A stretch of DNA of 64,000 bases from Anthoceros angustus (Eukaryota > Streptophyta > Anthocerotopsida > Anthocerotales > Anthocerotaceae). Shown one piece after another: positions 44,780 to 55,925 of the stretch (position 1 is its first letter; every line of letters begins with the position of its first letter). Location: contig MU008165.1 in NCBI GenBank assembly GCA_010909165.1, positions 1,178,001 through 1,242,000 of the forward strand. Reading direction: 5' to 3'. The notes beneath the pieces are model-generated. The model had not been told where the DNA came from, did not search any database, and was given only the letters and a program-made list of their open reading frames with translations. Both the position numbers and the translations under genes were made by a program.

Positions 44780-45560
44780 ATCCGGGGCATCTTGCTCATT
44801 GTTCAAATGGGAGTCATCGTATTGACTCATGATGCCATTTGTGACGTTATGTTTGCAATGGCTTGTGAAAGTAGTTATATGGCTTGGAGGAGAGTTAGTA
44901 TGCTTTACGTATAAGGTAAATAGTCATACCTAGTCCGCGCGACTAAGTCTTCGTGGCGGCGTGGTAGTTACTCACCCTACACGAATCCACCCTAAACAAG
45001 TTATCTTCAATCGTCCATGTTGGTCGAACTAGAGTGGCGGCTTTCAAGGTTACTAAGTATAGGAAAATGCGTCGGTCATCTCCTCATCGCTTACCTTGAA
45101 GACTTCTCGGGCTTTCAAGGTTACTAAGTATAGGGGGTGTCAGTCATCTCCTCATCCCGCTTATCTTGAAGACTTATGGGGCGTTTGTTAAATTTATCAA
45201 GTCCTGTGCCAAAGCATATCATACAAGGAGATATGCAGCAAGACTACCTCTCCTATTTCACATCGTTCTTGCCCTCCAAAGGGCATTTGCAAGGGCTATT
45301 TTACGAACAGCAACGATTGTTGGAGATGCACCCTCAACTAATTCAGTAATATGTAGGCCATTCAATCTCCCTAATTTTAACATTGTAGGCGCTGTAGGTG
45401 ACTTTAGACACAGAGTTTAGTTGCCCCTTCTTTACTTTGACCCTTGGGGTCTCTCTTTGATCTCTTTTAGTAGATGGTGTCACCTATCTATTTTTTCCTT
45501 AATAAAAACTATTCTCAATAAAACAAGTACAGATTTCAAAAAGTACTTCGCTTATGTCTA
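44780..45560 (+). mobile_element. Retroelement 3' part, longest-form copy
   Basis: Corresponds to 42540-43300. It keeps longer forms at variable sites: AAGTCCTGTGCC, ATATGCAGCAAGAC, GCGCTGTAGGTGAC, GACACAGAGTTTAG. The 3' end GGGGTCTCTCTTTGATCTCT followed by CCTTAATAAAAACTATTC is a likely polyadenylation region. Read through, it gives LALQRAFARAI, the element's SIALQRAxARAI block. Confidence 0.65.
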
Positions 45561-45880
45561 CCTGGTGCAAGTTAGCCTTTCTGTTTTGGCTCAAACACCT
45601 TTACAAACCACAAGGGATTGTGTAAGAAAGGGATTCCTTGATCCATGCATGAGCGAGGCTTAACACAATGGCCAACAAGATAGAGACGATTCATTAAGGT
45701 GGAAATCTTGTTAAACAGAAGATTTAGGTGGTATCTTATAGGTGTTGGCCACGACAATTTTGCTGTGAATTGAGCTTCAATATTATTCCCATTGATTGAC
45801 AGTGGACTATGTTGTCTTCCTTTATATCTATCCTTTTGTTGATTGAAGTATGATTGTTAATTGGATTTTATCGAGAACTT
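45560..45880. other. Repeat downstream of the retroelement tail
   Basis: TTGGCTCAAACACCTTTACA to TTGTTGATTGAAGTATGATT, present after most element tails (43310, 47450, 48900, 53340). It bridges element and PP2C 3' flank, which suggests that the whole element-plus-PP2C-end block was amplified as one unit. No coding sequence. Confidence 0.6.
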
Positions 45881-45902
45881 TTATCTAGGTGGCAAGAAAA
45901 TA

Positions 45903-46540
45903 CTACAAAATGTGGCAAAACTGTTTAAGCTCTTGTCTTGTCTTGACTTTGTGAATGTTAAAACAACTACCCATTTGACACTGAGCACATCTTGGTTGAT
46001 GTTGCAATTCCGAGTCTTTAATCTTGAATGTTTTGGAACGAGCACCTCTCCCTTGAAGAGAAAAAATAGGCTTCCAATGTAAGTCTTCTTTCTTTGATTG
46101 ATTAGCTTTAGTGCGAGGAAAGAACACAATAACTGTGATATCTTCGTGAAATTGCCTTCGATGACCTATCCCAATTTTCAGAAGATCACCATAAGTCATT
46201 CTATGCTTGCTGGCAGCCTCCTTTAGAGCTACTTCCACAAGAATTCGTGCAATATCCTACAGGGGGAGGAGGAATCTTGAGTAAGAGACAATTATAAAAA
46301 AATATAGGTAAATGTAAGTAGACTTTGCATATGCATAATTTTGCAAGAAAATATAATGTGAGTTCCTCTAGCATACCTTTTGACCTGTTTTGGCTATAAG
46401 ATCTATAGCATGTTGATTGCTTACATCGCCAATCCACGTGTTGCAATCACAAGAAATTCATCATTTATCGAGAGGAGCGACCCGGATATATGTGGTTGGG
46501 ATTATAAGAGGGGATCAAATGGTTGATATAAATCGCGGAA
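45903..46540 (-). pseudogene. PP2C-like gene fragment: last exon and part of exon 4
   Basis: Copy of 53660-54300 of the parent gene. The last exon reads MTYGDL, QFHEDITVIVFF and the same C-terminal tail. Near 46140-46210 it differs by CAG-type insertions (TTTTCAGAAGATC for TTTTAAGATC). The exon-4 part has several deletions and ends at GCAATGGAG, a word shared with the retroelement sequence that follows (46540). Confidence 0.8.
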
Positions 46541-47640
46541 GCAATGGAGGCCGTTCTCCGGGTGATGGAGGGCATGGAGGACGCCAGAGTAGGCTTGGTT
46601 TAGCTAGTGTCTTCCTCACTTCTCACTTGTGAATGTGGCTCTGCTGTGGATGCATCGGACGCATCTTGCTCATTGTTCAAATGGGAGTCATCGTATTGAC
46701 TCATGATGCCATTTGTGACGTTATGTTTGCAATGGCTTGTGAAAGTAGTTATATGGCTTGGAGGAGAGTTAGTATGCTTTACGTATAAGGTAAATAGTCG
46801 AGTCGTACCTAGTCCGCGACTAAGTCTTCGTGGCGTGGTAGTTACTCACCCTACAGAATCCACCCTAAACAAGTTATCTTCAATCGTCCATGTTGGTGGT
46901 AACTAGAGTGGCGGCTTTCAAGGTTACTAAGTATAGGAAAATGCAGTCAGGTCATCTCCTCATCCTGCTTACCTTGAAGACTTCTCGGGCTTTCAAGGTT
47001 ACTAAGTATAGGGGAATGCAGTCAGGTCATCTCCTCATCCTGCTTATCTTGAAGACTTATGGGGCGTTTGTTAAATTTATCAAGTCCTGTGCCAAAGCAT
47101 ATCATACAAGGAGATATGCAGCAAGACTACCTCTCCTATTTCACATCGTTCTTGCCCTCCAAAGGGCATTTGCAAGGGCTATTTCTGACGACAGCGATTG
47201 TTGGAGATGCACCCTCAACTAATTTTGTAGGCCATTCAATCTCCCTAATTTTAACATTGTAGGCATGGGTGACTTTAGACACGAGTTTAGTTGCCTTCTT
47301 TACTTTGACCCTTGGGGTCTCTCTTTGATCTCTTTTAGTAGATGGTGTCACCTATCTATTTTTCCTTAATAAAACTATTCTCAATAAAACAAGTGATTTC
47401 AAAAGTACTTCGCTTATGTCTCTACGGTGCAAGTTAGCCTTTACATTTTGGCTCAAACACCTTTACAAACCACAAGGGATTGTGTAAGAAAGGGATTCCT
47501 TGGCTGATCCATGCATGAGCGAGGAACACAATGGCCAACAAGATAGACGATTCATTAAGGTGGAAATCTTGTTAAAAAGATTTAGGTGGTATCTTATAGG
47601 TGTTGGCGACAATTTTGCTGTGAATTGAGCTTCAATATTA
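46540..47640 (+). mobile_element. Retroelement 3' part, copy
   Basis: Corresponds to 42430-43560. Starts inside the GC-rich ORF remnant (GGCCGTTCTCCGGGTGATGG) and includes CHLxHC-like, CAKAYHTRRYAA and 3' tail blocks. Followed by PP2C last-exon sequence (47740-47915). Confidence 0.6.
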
Positions 47641-47739
47641 TTCCCATTGATTGTGATGGACTATGTTGTCTTCCTTTATATCTATCCTTTTGTTGATTGA
47701 AGTATGATTGTTAATTGGATTTTATCGAGAACTTTTATC

Positions 47740-47915
47740 TAGGTGGCAAGAAAATACTACAAAATGTGGCAAAAGCTTTAAGCTCTTGTCTTGTCTTGAC
47801 TTTGTGAATGTTAAAACAACTACCCATTTGACAGCACATCTTGGTTGATGTTGCAATTAGTCTTTAATCTTGAATGTTTTGGAGCAGCACCTCTCCCTTG
47901 AAGAGAGAAAAAATT
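47740..47915 (-). pseudogene. PP2C last-exon fragment
   Basis: Matches the 3' half of the parent last exon (53640-53825), with deletions at CTGAG and CCGAG sites, and switches at AGAAAAAATTTTGAAGG to retroelement sequence. Confidence 0.7.
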
Positions 47916-49160
47916 TTGAAGGAACACAAGAGCCCATCTCCACTCTTGTCTCGGAAGGCGCAAGAGCTTGGCTATGGCTCGTCCATGCATATCTGATTTC
48001 ACATAGCACCTACAACCTTCACTACAGCGATGTACTTTTGTCTAGGCTTGGTTTAGCTAGTGTCTTCCTCACTTCTCACTTGTGAATGTGGCTCTGCTGT
48101 GGATGCATCTGGGACGCATCTTGCTCATTGTTCAAATGGGAGTCATCGTATTGACTCATGATGCCATTTGTGACGTTATGTTTGCAATGGCTTGTAGTTA
48201 TATGGCTTGGAGGAGAGTTAGTATGCTTTACGTATAAGGTAAATAGTCAGAGTCGGCTTGTACCTAGTCCGCCGCGACTAAGTCTTCGTGGCAGACGTGG
48301 TAGTTACTCACCCTACACGGGAATCCACCCCTAAACAAGTTATCTTCAATCGTCCATGTTGGTCAGTAACTAGAGTGGCGGCTTTCAAGGTTACTAAGTA
48401 TAGGAAAATGCAGTCAGGTCATCTCCTCATCCTGCTTACCTTGAAGACTTCTCGGGCTTTCAAGGTTACTAAGTATAGGGAATGCGGTCGGTCATCTCCT
48501 CATCCCGCTTATCTTGAAGACTTATGGGGCGTTTGTTAAATTTATCAAGTCTGTGCCAAAGCATATCATACAAGGAGATATGACTACCTCTCCTATTTCA
48601 CATCGTTCTTGCCCTCCAAAGGGCATTTGCAAGGGCTATTTCTGACGACGATTGTTGGAGATGCACCCTCAACTAATTCGATGTAGGCCATTCAATCTCC
48701 CTAATTTTAACATTGTAGGCATGGGTGACTTTAGACACGGAGTTTAGTTGCCTTCTTTACTTTGACCCTTGGGGTCTCTCTTTGATCTCTTTTAGTAGAT
48801 GGTGTCACCTATCTATTTTTCCTTAATAAAACTATTCTCAATAAAACAAGTCTGATTTCAAAAGTACTTATGTCTACAGTGCAAGTTAGCCTTTCTGTTT
48901 TGGCTCAAACACCTTTACAAACCACAAGGGATTGTGTAAGAAAGGGATTCCTTGGCTGATCCATGCATGAGCGAGGCTTAACACAATGGCCAACAAGATA
49001 GAGAGCGATTCATTAAGGTGGAAATCTTGTTAAGCAAGATTTAGGTGGTATCTTATAGGTGTTGGCCACGACAATTTTGCTGTGAATTGAGCTTCAATAT
49101 TATTCCCATTGATTGTGATGGACTATGTTGTCTTCCTTTATATCTATCCTTTTGTTGATT
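47915..49160 (+). mobile_element. Retroelement 3' part, copy
   Basis: Starts with GGAACACAAGAGCCCATCTC (source 41640) and runs through the usual blocks to the AATAAAA tail at about 48825 and the downstream repeat. Shortest at several variable sites (ATATGACTACC for ATATGCAGCAAGACTACC). Confidence 0.6.
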
Positions 49161-49183
49161 GAAGTATGATTGTTAATTGGATT

Positions 49184-49560
49184 TTATCGAGAACTTTTAT
49201 CTAGGTGGCAAGAAAATACTACAAAATGTGGCAAAAGCTTTAAGCTCTTGTCTTGTCTTGACTTTGTGAATGTTAAAACAACTACCCATTTGACCGAGCA
49301 CATCTTGGTTGATGTTGCAATTAAGTCTTTAATCTTGAATGTTTTGGAGCGAGCACCTCTCCTTGAAGAGAGAAAAATAGGCTTCCAATGTAAGTCTTCT
49401 TTCTTTGATTGATTAGCTTTAGTGCGAGGAAAGAACACAATAAGCGTGATATCTTCGTGAAATTGCCTTGATGACCTATCCCAATTTTCAAGATCACCAT
49501 AAGTCATTCTATGCTTGGCGGCCTCCTTTAGAGCTACTTCCACAAGAATTGCAATATCCT
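49184..49560 (-). pseudogene. PP2C last-exon fragment
   Basis: Nearly full copy of the parent last exon (53660-54010) with frame-shifting deletions, then passes at CCTACGGGGAGGAGGAAAAC into repeat sequence found at 40890. Confidence 0.75.
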
Positions 49561-49789
49561 ACGGGGAGGAGGAAAACTATGTGTCCCCTTTGGTGCTTGG
49601 CGCTCTTGGTTAGGGCGCCAAAGCGAACATAACACCATGTCTTTGTGAGAAAACAATCCGTACTCGAATCTAAGGTATATTCCTCAAGATGCCTACACCT
49701 TGCAACGGAGCGTTTTAGACCGAGGCTTTGGCGGATGACCTTTCCCATATTCCTTTCCTTTATTGGAGGACCCACATGTGGCTTTTGGC

Positions 49790-50053
49790 TCTTGTCTTGA
49801 CTTTGTGAATGTTAAAACAACTACCCATTTGACAGAGCACATCTTGGTTGATGTTGCAATTAGTCTTTAATCTTGAATGTTTTGGAGCGAGCACCTCTCC
49901 TTGAAGAGAAAAATAGGCTTCCAATGTAAGTCTTCTTTCTTTGATTGATTAGCTTTAGTGCGAGGAAAGAACACAATAAGCGTGATATCTTCGTGAAATT
50001 GCCTTGATGACCTATCCCAATTTTAAGATCACCATAAGTCATTCTATGCTTGT
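49790..50053 (-). pseudogene. PP2C last-exon fragment
   Basis: Covers about 53700-53960 of the parent. It ends at CATTCTATGCTTG, where it joins GTGGCGCGACACATCTGG from the retroelement (41310); the shared word is GCTTG(T)GG. Confidence 0.7.
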
Positions 50054-50655
50054 GGCGCGACACATCTGGTTTCCATGGAGGAATCCTCAATGGCGGCGTT
50101 TTTGGGCAGCTAGGTTTTGTCTAGCTTTGCTCTAGCCTCGTGTTTCTTGCTTCGAGACAAACGCTTTTGGGAGGACTTTGTATAAGGAGTTGAAAAGGGA
50201 ACCCTCCCTCTTCAAGTGTTCCTGAGACAAGCTAGAGACATGGTATCAATGGAAGCAAGGCAGCTATTCCCTCCTTTCATGACCTTTTCTCAACGATGAT
50301 TTCGGGGTTGCAAGCATCCTTGCTTCATAAACAACTCGCCAACCTTTTAAGTTCATCCTTTTGGACCCTTCTATTTTGAAGGAACACAAGAGCCCATCTC
50401 CACTCTTGTCTCGGAAGGGCGCAAGAGCTTGGCTATTGGCTCGTCCATGCATATCTGAGGATTTCACATAGCACCTACAACCTTCACTCTGATGTACTTT
50501 TGTCTAGGCTTGGTTTAGCTAGTGTCTTCCTCACTTCTCACTTGTGAATGTGGCTCTGTGGATGCATCCGGGACGCATCTTGCTCATTGTTCAAATGGGA
50601 GTCATCGTATTGACTCATGATGCCATTTGTGACGTTATGTTTGCAATGGCTTGTG
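50053..50655 (+). mobile_element. Retroelement fragment
   Basis: Corresponds to 41308-41910 with few changes (GGxLGF, FLGSW and HLAHC region). Ends at GCTTGTGA, then PP2C exon-1 sequence. Confidence 0.6.
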
Positions 50656-50664
50656 AGTGTCCAA

Positions 50665-51492
50665 GCAGTGCATCAAGCATCTTCCATGTAATAGCCGGCT
50701 TGATACATAGCTACCGAGAGTACCCAATTTTGTGTTTTTCCATGACTTGTGCCATAAACTAGATCTATCTTTTTGATTGGAGAGATTCCTAATGCTACTG
50801 TAAACTCTCCTTTGTAAGTACTTTACCATCTTTTATTGTCAAGTTAATATGAGGATGGTCATCGTAATGCCAAACATCGACAAGCCATGGAGGTTCTCTG
50901 GATAAGTCATATTTGGACTATCACGAACAATGAGAATAAAATCTCTTTAACATTTCAACGTGCTCCAAAATTTACAATATCTGAGATAGATTACGAGTTA
51001 CACATTTATCAATAATATTTAAAATGTACCTGGATTTTTCCCTTGATTCTTTTAATTCCATCTTTTCCCAAATTAAATCATCTCACAACACTTTTGGTGT
51101 TGTAGGCTATAAGCTTCCTAATTCTAGGAATATTAATATTATGATCTGCTGAAAGAACATGAGGTAATAGGCCTCGATGACCTCTATGAGCAATAACCGC
51201 CTACAATCTCCACATTCGCAACAAGTATTCTATTACTTGTGATAATTGCAATCGTTGAGCTTGCACCAACTGTAGCCAAATATGGATTAGATTGGAAACG
51301 ATTTTGTACCATTTGCAAAAATGCTTGTTCAGTTTGTGCAAACGCTGCATTCATTGTGCTTATTGTTGGTACACCATCATTCTCAAGAAATTGATCTACA
51401 ATCAAAGAAGCCATATGGTATATTAGGTTTAAATATTACAGATCTTATCATATCAACATATACAATTGTCATGGTACATGACAAAATTTACC
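50665..51492 (-). pseudogene. PP2C gene fragment: exon 1 and exon 3 copies
   Basis: Contains parent exon 1 (copy of 55250-55500) followed, through short intron remnants, by exon 3 (51029-51400, copy of 54565-54935) reading TISTMNAAFAQTEQAFLQMV. Exon order is rearranged: exon 2 is missing and a piece of the exon 1-2 intron is fused to the exon 3 donor side (ATCTGAGATAGATTACGAG). It cannot encode a full phosphatase domain. Confidence 0.75.
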
Positions 51493-51769
51493 TTTCATGA
51501 CCTTTTCTCAACGATGATTTCGGGTTGCAAGCATCCTTGCTTCATAAACAACTCGCCAACCTTTTAAGTTCATCCTTTTGGACCCTTCTATTTTGAAGGA
51601 ACACAAGAGCCCATCTCCACTCTTGTCTCGGAAGGCGCAGAGCTTGGCTATTGGCTCGTCCATGCATATCTGATTTCACATAGCACCTACAACCTTCACT
51701 ACTGATGTACTTTTGTCTAGGCTTGGTTTAGCTAGTGTCTTCCTCACTTCTCACTTGTGAATGTGGCTT

Positions 51770-52015
51770 CAATACCCCGTGTCCATCATGTACTCCTAGA
51801 TATAAACCACTTGATGTGGCTTCTACCTTCATGCCAAATATATGTGACACTACATTTACAATATACAGAGATAGATTACGAGTTACACATTTATCAATAA
51901 TATTTAAAGTTTTCAAGCATGTATACATAGAGACTTACTTCAGCAGCATCTTCCATGTAATAGCCGGCTTGATACATAGCTACTGAGAGTACCCAATTTT
52001 GCTGTGAATTGAGCT
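51770..52015 (-). pseudogene. PP2C gene fragment: exon 2 and start of exon 1
   Basis: Copy of about 55075-55310. Exon 2 reads VEATSSGLYLGVHDGHG, then changes to retroelement sequence at GTGGCTTCAATACC. It joins a retroelement 3' piece on the other side at CCAATTTTGCTGTG (shared CAATTTTG). Confidence 0.75.
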
Positions 52016-52187
52016 TCAATATTATTCCCATTGATTGATGGACTATGTTGTCTTCCTTTATTGGAGGACCCACATGTGGCTTTTGGCATTCTCTCCTCAT
52101 CCCGCTTATCTTGAAGACTTCTCGGGCTTTCAAGGTTACTAAGTATAGGAAAATGCGTCGGTCATCTCCTCATGCTTTGCCAAACAT

Positions 52188-52395
52188 CGACAAGCCATGG
52201 AGGTTCTCTGGATAAGTCATATTTGGACTATCACGAACAATGAGAATAAAATCTCTTTAACATTTCAACGTGCTCCAAAATTTACAATATCTGAGATAGA
52301 TTACGAGTTACACATTTATCAATAATATTTAAAATGTACCTGGATTTTTCCCTTGATTCTTTTAATTCCATCTTTTCCCAAATTAAATCATCTCC
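52188..52395 (-). pseudogene. PP2C gene fragment, noncoding joint piece
   Basis: Repeats 50866-51070: the exon-1 upstream edge plus the fused intron remnant. That this already rearranged joint occurs twice shows it was copied again after it formed. It ends at AAATCATCTCCAC and enters retroelement sequence. Confidence 0.7.
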
Positions 52396-53600
52396 ACTCT
52401 TGTCTCGGAAGGCAAAGAGCTTGGCTGGTCCATGCATATCTGATTTCACATAGCACCTACAACCTTCACTACTGATGTACTTTTGTCTAGGCTTGGTTTA
52501 GCTAGTGTCTTCCTCACTTCTCACTTGTGAATGTGGCTCTGTGGATGCATCCGGGACGCATCTTGCTCATTGTTCAAATGGGAGTCATCGTATTGACTCA
52601 TGATGCCATTTGTGTATGTTGCAATGGCTTGTGAAAGTAGTTATATGGCTTGGAGGAGAGTTAGTATGCTTTACGTATAAGGTAAATAGTCGAGTCGGTA
52701 CCTAGTCCGCGACTAAGTCTTCGTGGCGGGGTGGTAGTTACTCACCCTACACGAATCCACCCTAAACAAGTTATCTTCAATCGTCCATGTTGGTGGTAAC
52801 TAGAGTGGCGGCTTTCAAGGTTACTAAGTATAGGAAAATGCGTCGGTCATCTCCTCATCCACCTTGAAGACTTCTCGGGCTTTCAAGGTTACTAAGTATA
52901 GGGAATGCGATGTCATCTCCTCATCCCGCTTATCTTGAAGACTTATGGGGCGTTTGTTAAATTTATCAAGTCTGCCAAAGCATATCATACAAGGAGATAT
53001 GCAAGACTACCTCTCCTATTTCACATCGTTCTTGCCCTCCAAAGGGCATTTGCAAGGGCTATTTCTGACGACACGATTGTTGGAGATGCACCCTCAACTA
53101 ATTCAGAATATGTAGGCCATTCAATCTCCTAATTTTAACATTGTAGGCATGGGTGACTTTAGACACGAGTTTAGTTGCCTTCTTTACTTTGACCCTTGGG
53201 GTCTCTCTTTGATCTCTTTTAGTAGATGGTGTCACCTATCTATTTTTTCCTTAATAAAAACTATTCTCAATAAAACAAGTACAGATTTCAAAAAGTACTT
53301 CGCTTATGTCTACCTGGTGCAAGTTAGCCTTTCTGTTTTGGCTCAAACACCTTTACAAACCACAAGGGATTGTGTAAGAAAGGGATTCCTTGGCTGATCC
53401 ATGCATGAACGAGGCTTAACACAATGGCCAACAAGATAGAGACGATTCATTAAGGTGGAAATCTTGTTAAACAGAAGATTTAGGTGGTATCTTATAGGTG
53501 TTGGCCACGACAATTTTGCTGTGAATTGAGCTTCAATATTATTCCCATTGATTGACAGTGGACTATGTTGTCTTCCTTTATATCTATCCTTTTGTTGATT
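52395..53600 (+). mobile_element. Retroelement 3' part, copy next to the parent PP2C gene
   Basis: Last full copy of the block (HLAHC to AATAAAAA tail near 53250), followed by the downstream repeat and then the 3' end of the complete PP2C-like gene. This is probably the arrangement from which the other element-PP2C blocks were amplified. Confidence 0.65.
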
Positions 53601-53659
53601 GAAGTATGATTGTTAATTGGATTTTATCTGAGAACTTTTATCTAGGTGGCAAGAAAATA

Positions 53660-55495
53660 CTACAAAATGTGGCAAAACTGTTTAAGCTCTTGTCTTGTCT
53701 TGACTTTGTGAATGTTAAAACAACTACCCATTTGACACTGAGCACATCTTGGTTGATGTTGCAATTCCGAGTCTTTAATCTTGAATGTTTTGGAACGAGC
53801 ACCTCTCCCTTGAAGAGAAAAAATAGGCTTCCAATGTAAGTCTTCTTTCTTTGATTGATTAGCTTTAGTGCGAGGAAAGAACACAATAACTGTGATATCT
53901 TCGTGAAATTGCCTTCGATGACCTATCCCAATTTTAAGATCACCATAAGTCATTCTATGTGCTTTGGCGGCCTCCTTTAGAGCTACTTCCACAAGAATTC
54001 GTGCAATATCCTACAGGGGGAGGAGGAATCTTGAGTAAGAGACAATTATAAAAAAATATAGGTAAATGTAAGTAGACTTTGCATATGCATAATTTTGCAA
54101 GAAAATATAATGTGAGTTCCTCTAGCATACCTTTTGACCTGTTTTGGCTATAAGATCTATAGCATGTTGATTGCTTACATACTGCCAGAATCCACGTGTT
54201 GCAATCACAAGAAATTCATCATTTATCGAGAGGAGACGACCAGATATATGTGGTTCGGCAGTTATAAGAGGGGGATCAAATGGTTCCGATATGCGAAATC
54301 GCGGAAGCAATGGAGCTTGGTTGTATTCATGATATTTCATATACATGTCGCCGAAAGATCTTGTAATCTGTTATGCAACAAAATTAGTTAATTTTTTCTT
54401 ACTCTCGTATATATCTTATATTTCCTCATAGATACAGTATGACAGATCAAATTGTTACGGTAATGAAATTATATTGGGCTTATTTTCTCATTCTTTTCAA
54501 TTTTATGATTGAATCTGGATATTTATTCATAAAGACAATTGCTACTTTAATATTTAAAATGTACCTGGATTTTTCCCTTGATTCTTTTAATTCCATCTTT
54601 TTCCCAAATTAAATCATCTCCACAACACTTTTGGTGTTGTAGGCTATAAGCTTCCCTAATTCTAGGAATATTAATATTATGATCTGCTGAAAGAACATGA
54701 GGTAATAGGCCTCGATGACCTCTATGAGCAATAACCGCCCTACAATCTCCCACATTCGCAACAAGTATTCTATTACTTGTGATAATTGCAATCGTTGAGC
54801 TTGCACCAACTGTAGCCAAATATGGATTAGATTGGAAACGATTTTGTACCATTTGCAAAAATGCTTGTTCAGTTTGTGCAAACGCTGCATTCATTGTGCT
54901 TATTGTTGGTACACCATCATTCTCAAGAAATTGATCTACAATCAAAGAAGCCATATGGTATATTAGGTTTAAATATTACAGATCTTATCATATCAACATA
55001 TACAATTGTCATGGTACATGACAAAATTTACCTTTCATGTTATTGTACAAGTTTTCTTTTAAGAAATGTGTGGCTTCAATACCCCCGTGTCCATCATGTA
55101 CTCCTAGATATAAACCACTTGATGTGGCTTCTACCTTCATGCCAAATATATGTGACACTACATTTACAATATACAGAGATAGATTACGAGTTACACATTT
55201 ATCAATAATATTTAAAGTTTTCAAGCATGTATACATAGAGACTTACTTCAGCAGCATCTTCCATGTAATAGCCGGCTTGATACATAGCTACTGAGAGTAC
55301 CCCGAATTTTGTGTTTTTCCATGACTTGTGCCATAAACTAGATCTATCTTTTTTTGATTGGAGAGATTCCCTAATGCTACCAGGTAAACTCTCCTTTGTA
55401 AGTACTTTACCATCTTTTATTGTCAAGTTAATATGAGGATGGTCATCGTAATGCCAAACATCTGACAAGCCATGGAGGTTCTCTGGATAAGTCAT
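53660..55495 (-). CDS. PP2C-family protein, probable pseudophosphatase
   Basis: Minus-strand exons 55495-55247, 55134-55032, 54935-54565, 54367-54131 and 54010-53660 join in frame; about 436 residues. Conserved PP2C blocks: YYMEDAAE (motif 1), LGVHDGHGG (motif 2), VGASSTIAII, VANVGDCRAVIAHRG, ADHN, TRSFGDMY, LLPRFR and RQFHEDITVIVFF. The layout resembles plant clade D PP2Cs, plasma-membrane or nuclear Ser/Thr phosphatases that act on H+-ATPase and receptor signalling. However, the metal-binding 'DGLW' is TRGFW (Asp to Arg) and 'DDITV' is EDITV, so two aspartates that hold Mg/Mn are changed; activity is doubtful. A C-terminal extension of about 70 residues is unusual. The start is uncertain: an AG acceptor lies just before (TTGTTCAG|GATAGT), so a 5' exon may exist upstream. 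Confidence 0.85.
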
Positions 55496-55499
55496 ATTT

Positions 55500-55925
55500 G
55501 GACTATCCTGAACAATGAGAATAAAATCTCTTTAACATTTCAACGTGCTCCAAAATTTACAATATATTGAACTCTAAAAGATTATGCATTTGCGAAATAA
55601 AGCTTGATATCCTTTGTCTGGATTTGTTGATTTATAGATCTTAACCCAGATTCAATGAGAAAGTTTGATAAAATGATCTTATAAAGATGTGATTGAGAAG
55701 GATCGAAGGAATATTTATGTGAAAGACTTGTACTAGTTAAGTGAAGGTTTTGAATCATATGGAATCCAACAAGAGAAACAGTGCTGCAAGAAAGCCTTTC
55801 TTTTTTTTTTTTGGGTGAAAGAAAGCCCTTGAGTTTTGGTGTATTGAAATTTCAATCAAAACAGATTCTAAAGCTGAAGTGCTTTTATTGGATATGTGAA
55901 AACTTAACTAAGCCTAAAAACTTAA
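55500..55925. other. Upstream side of the PP2C-like gene
   Basis: AT-rich with a run of 13 T at 55799. No protein or repeat was recognised. A 5' exon and promoter of the PP2C-like gene may lie here. Confidence 0.4.
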
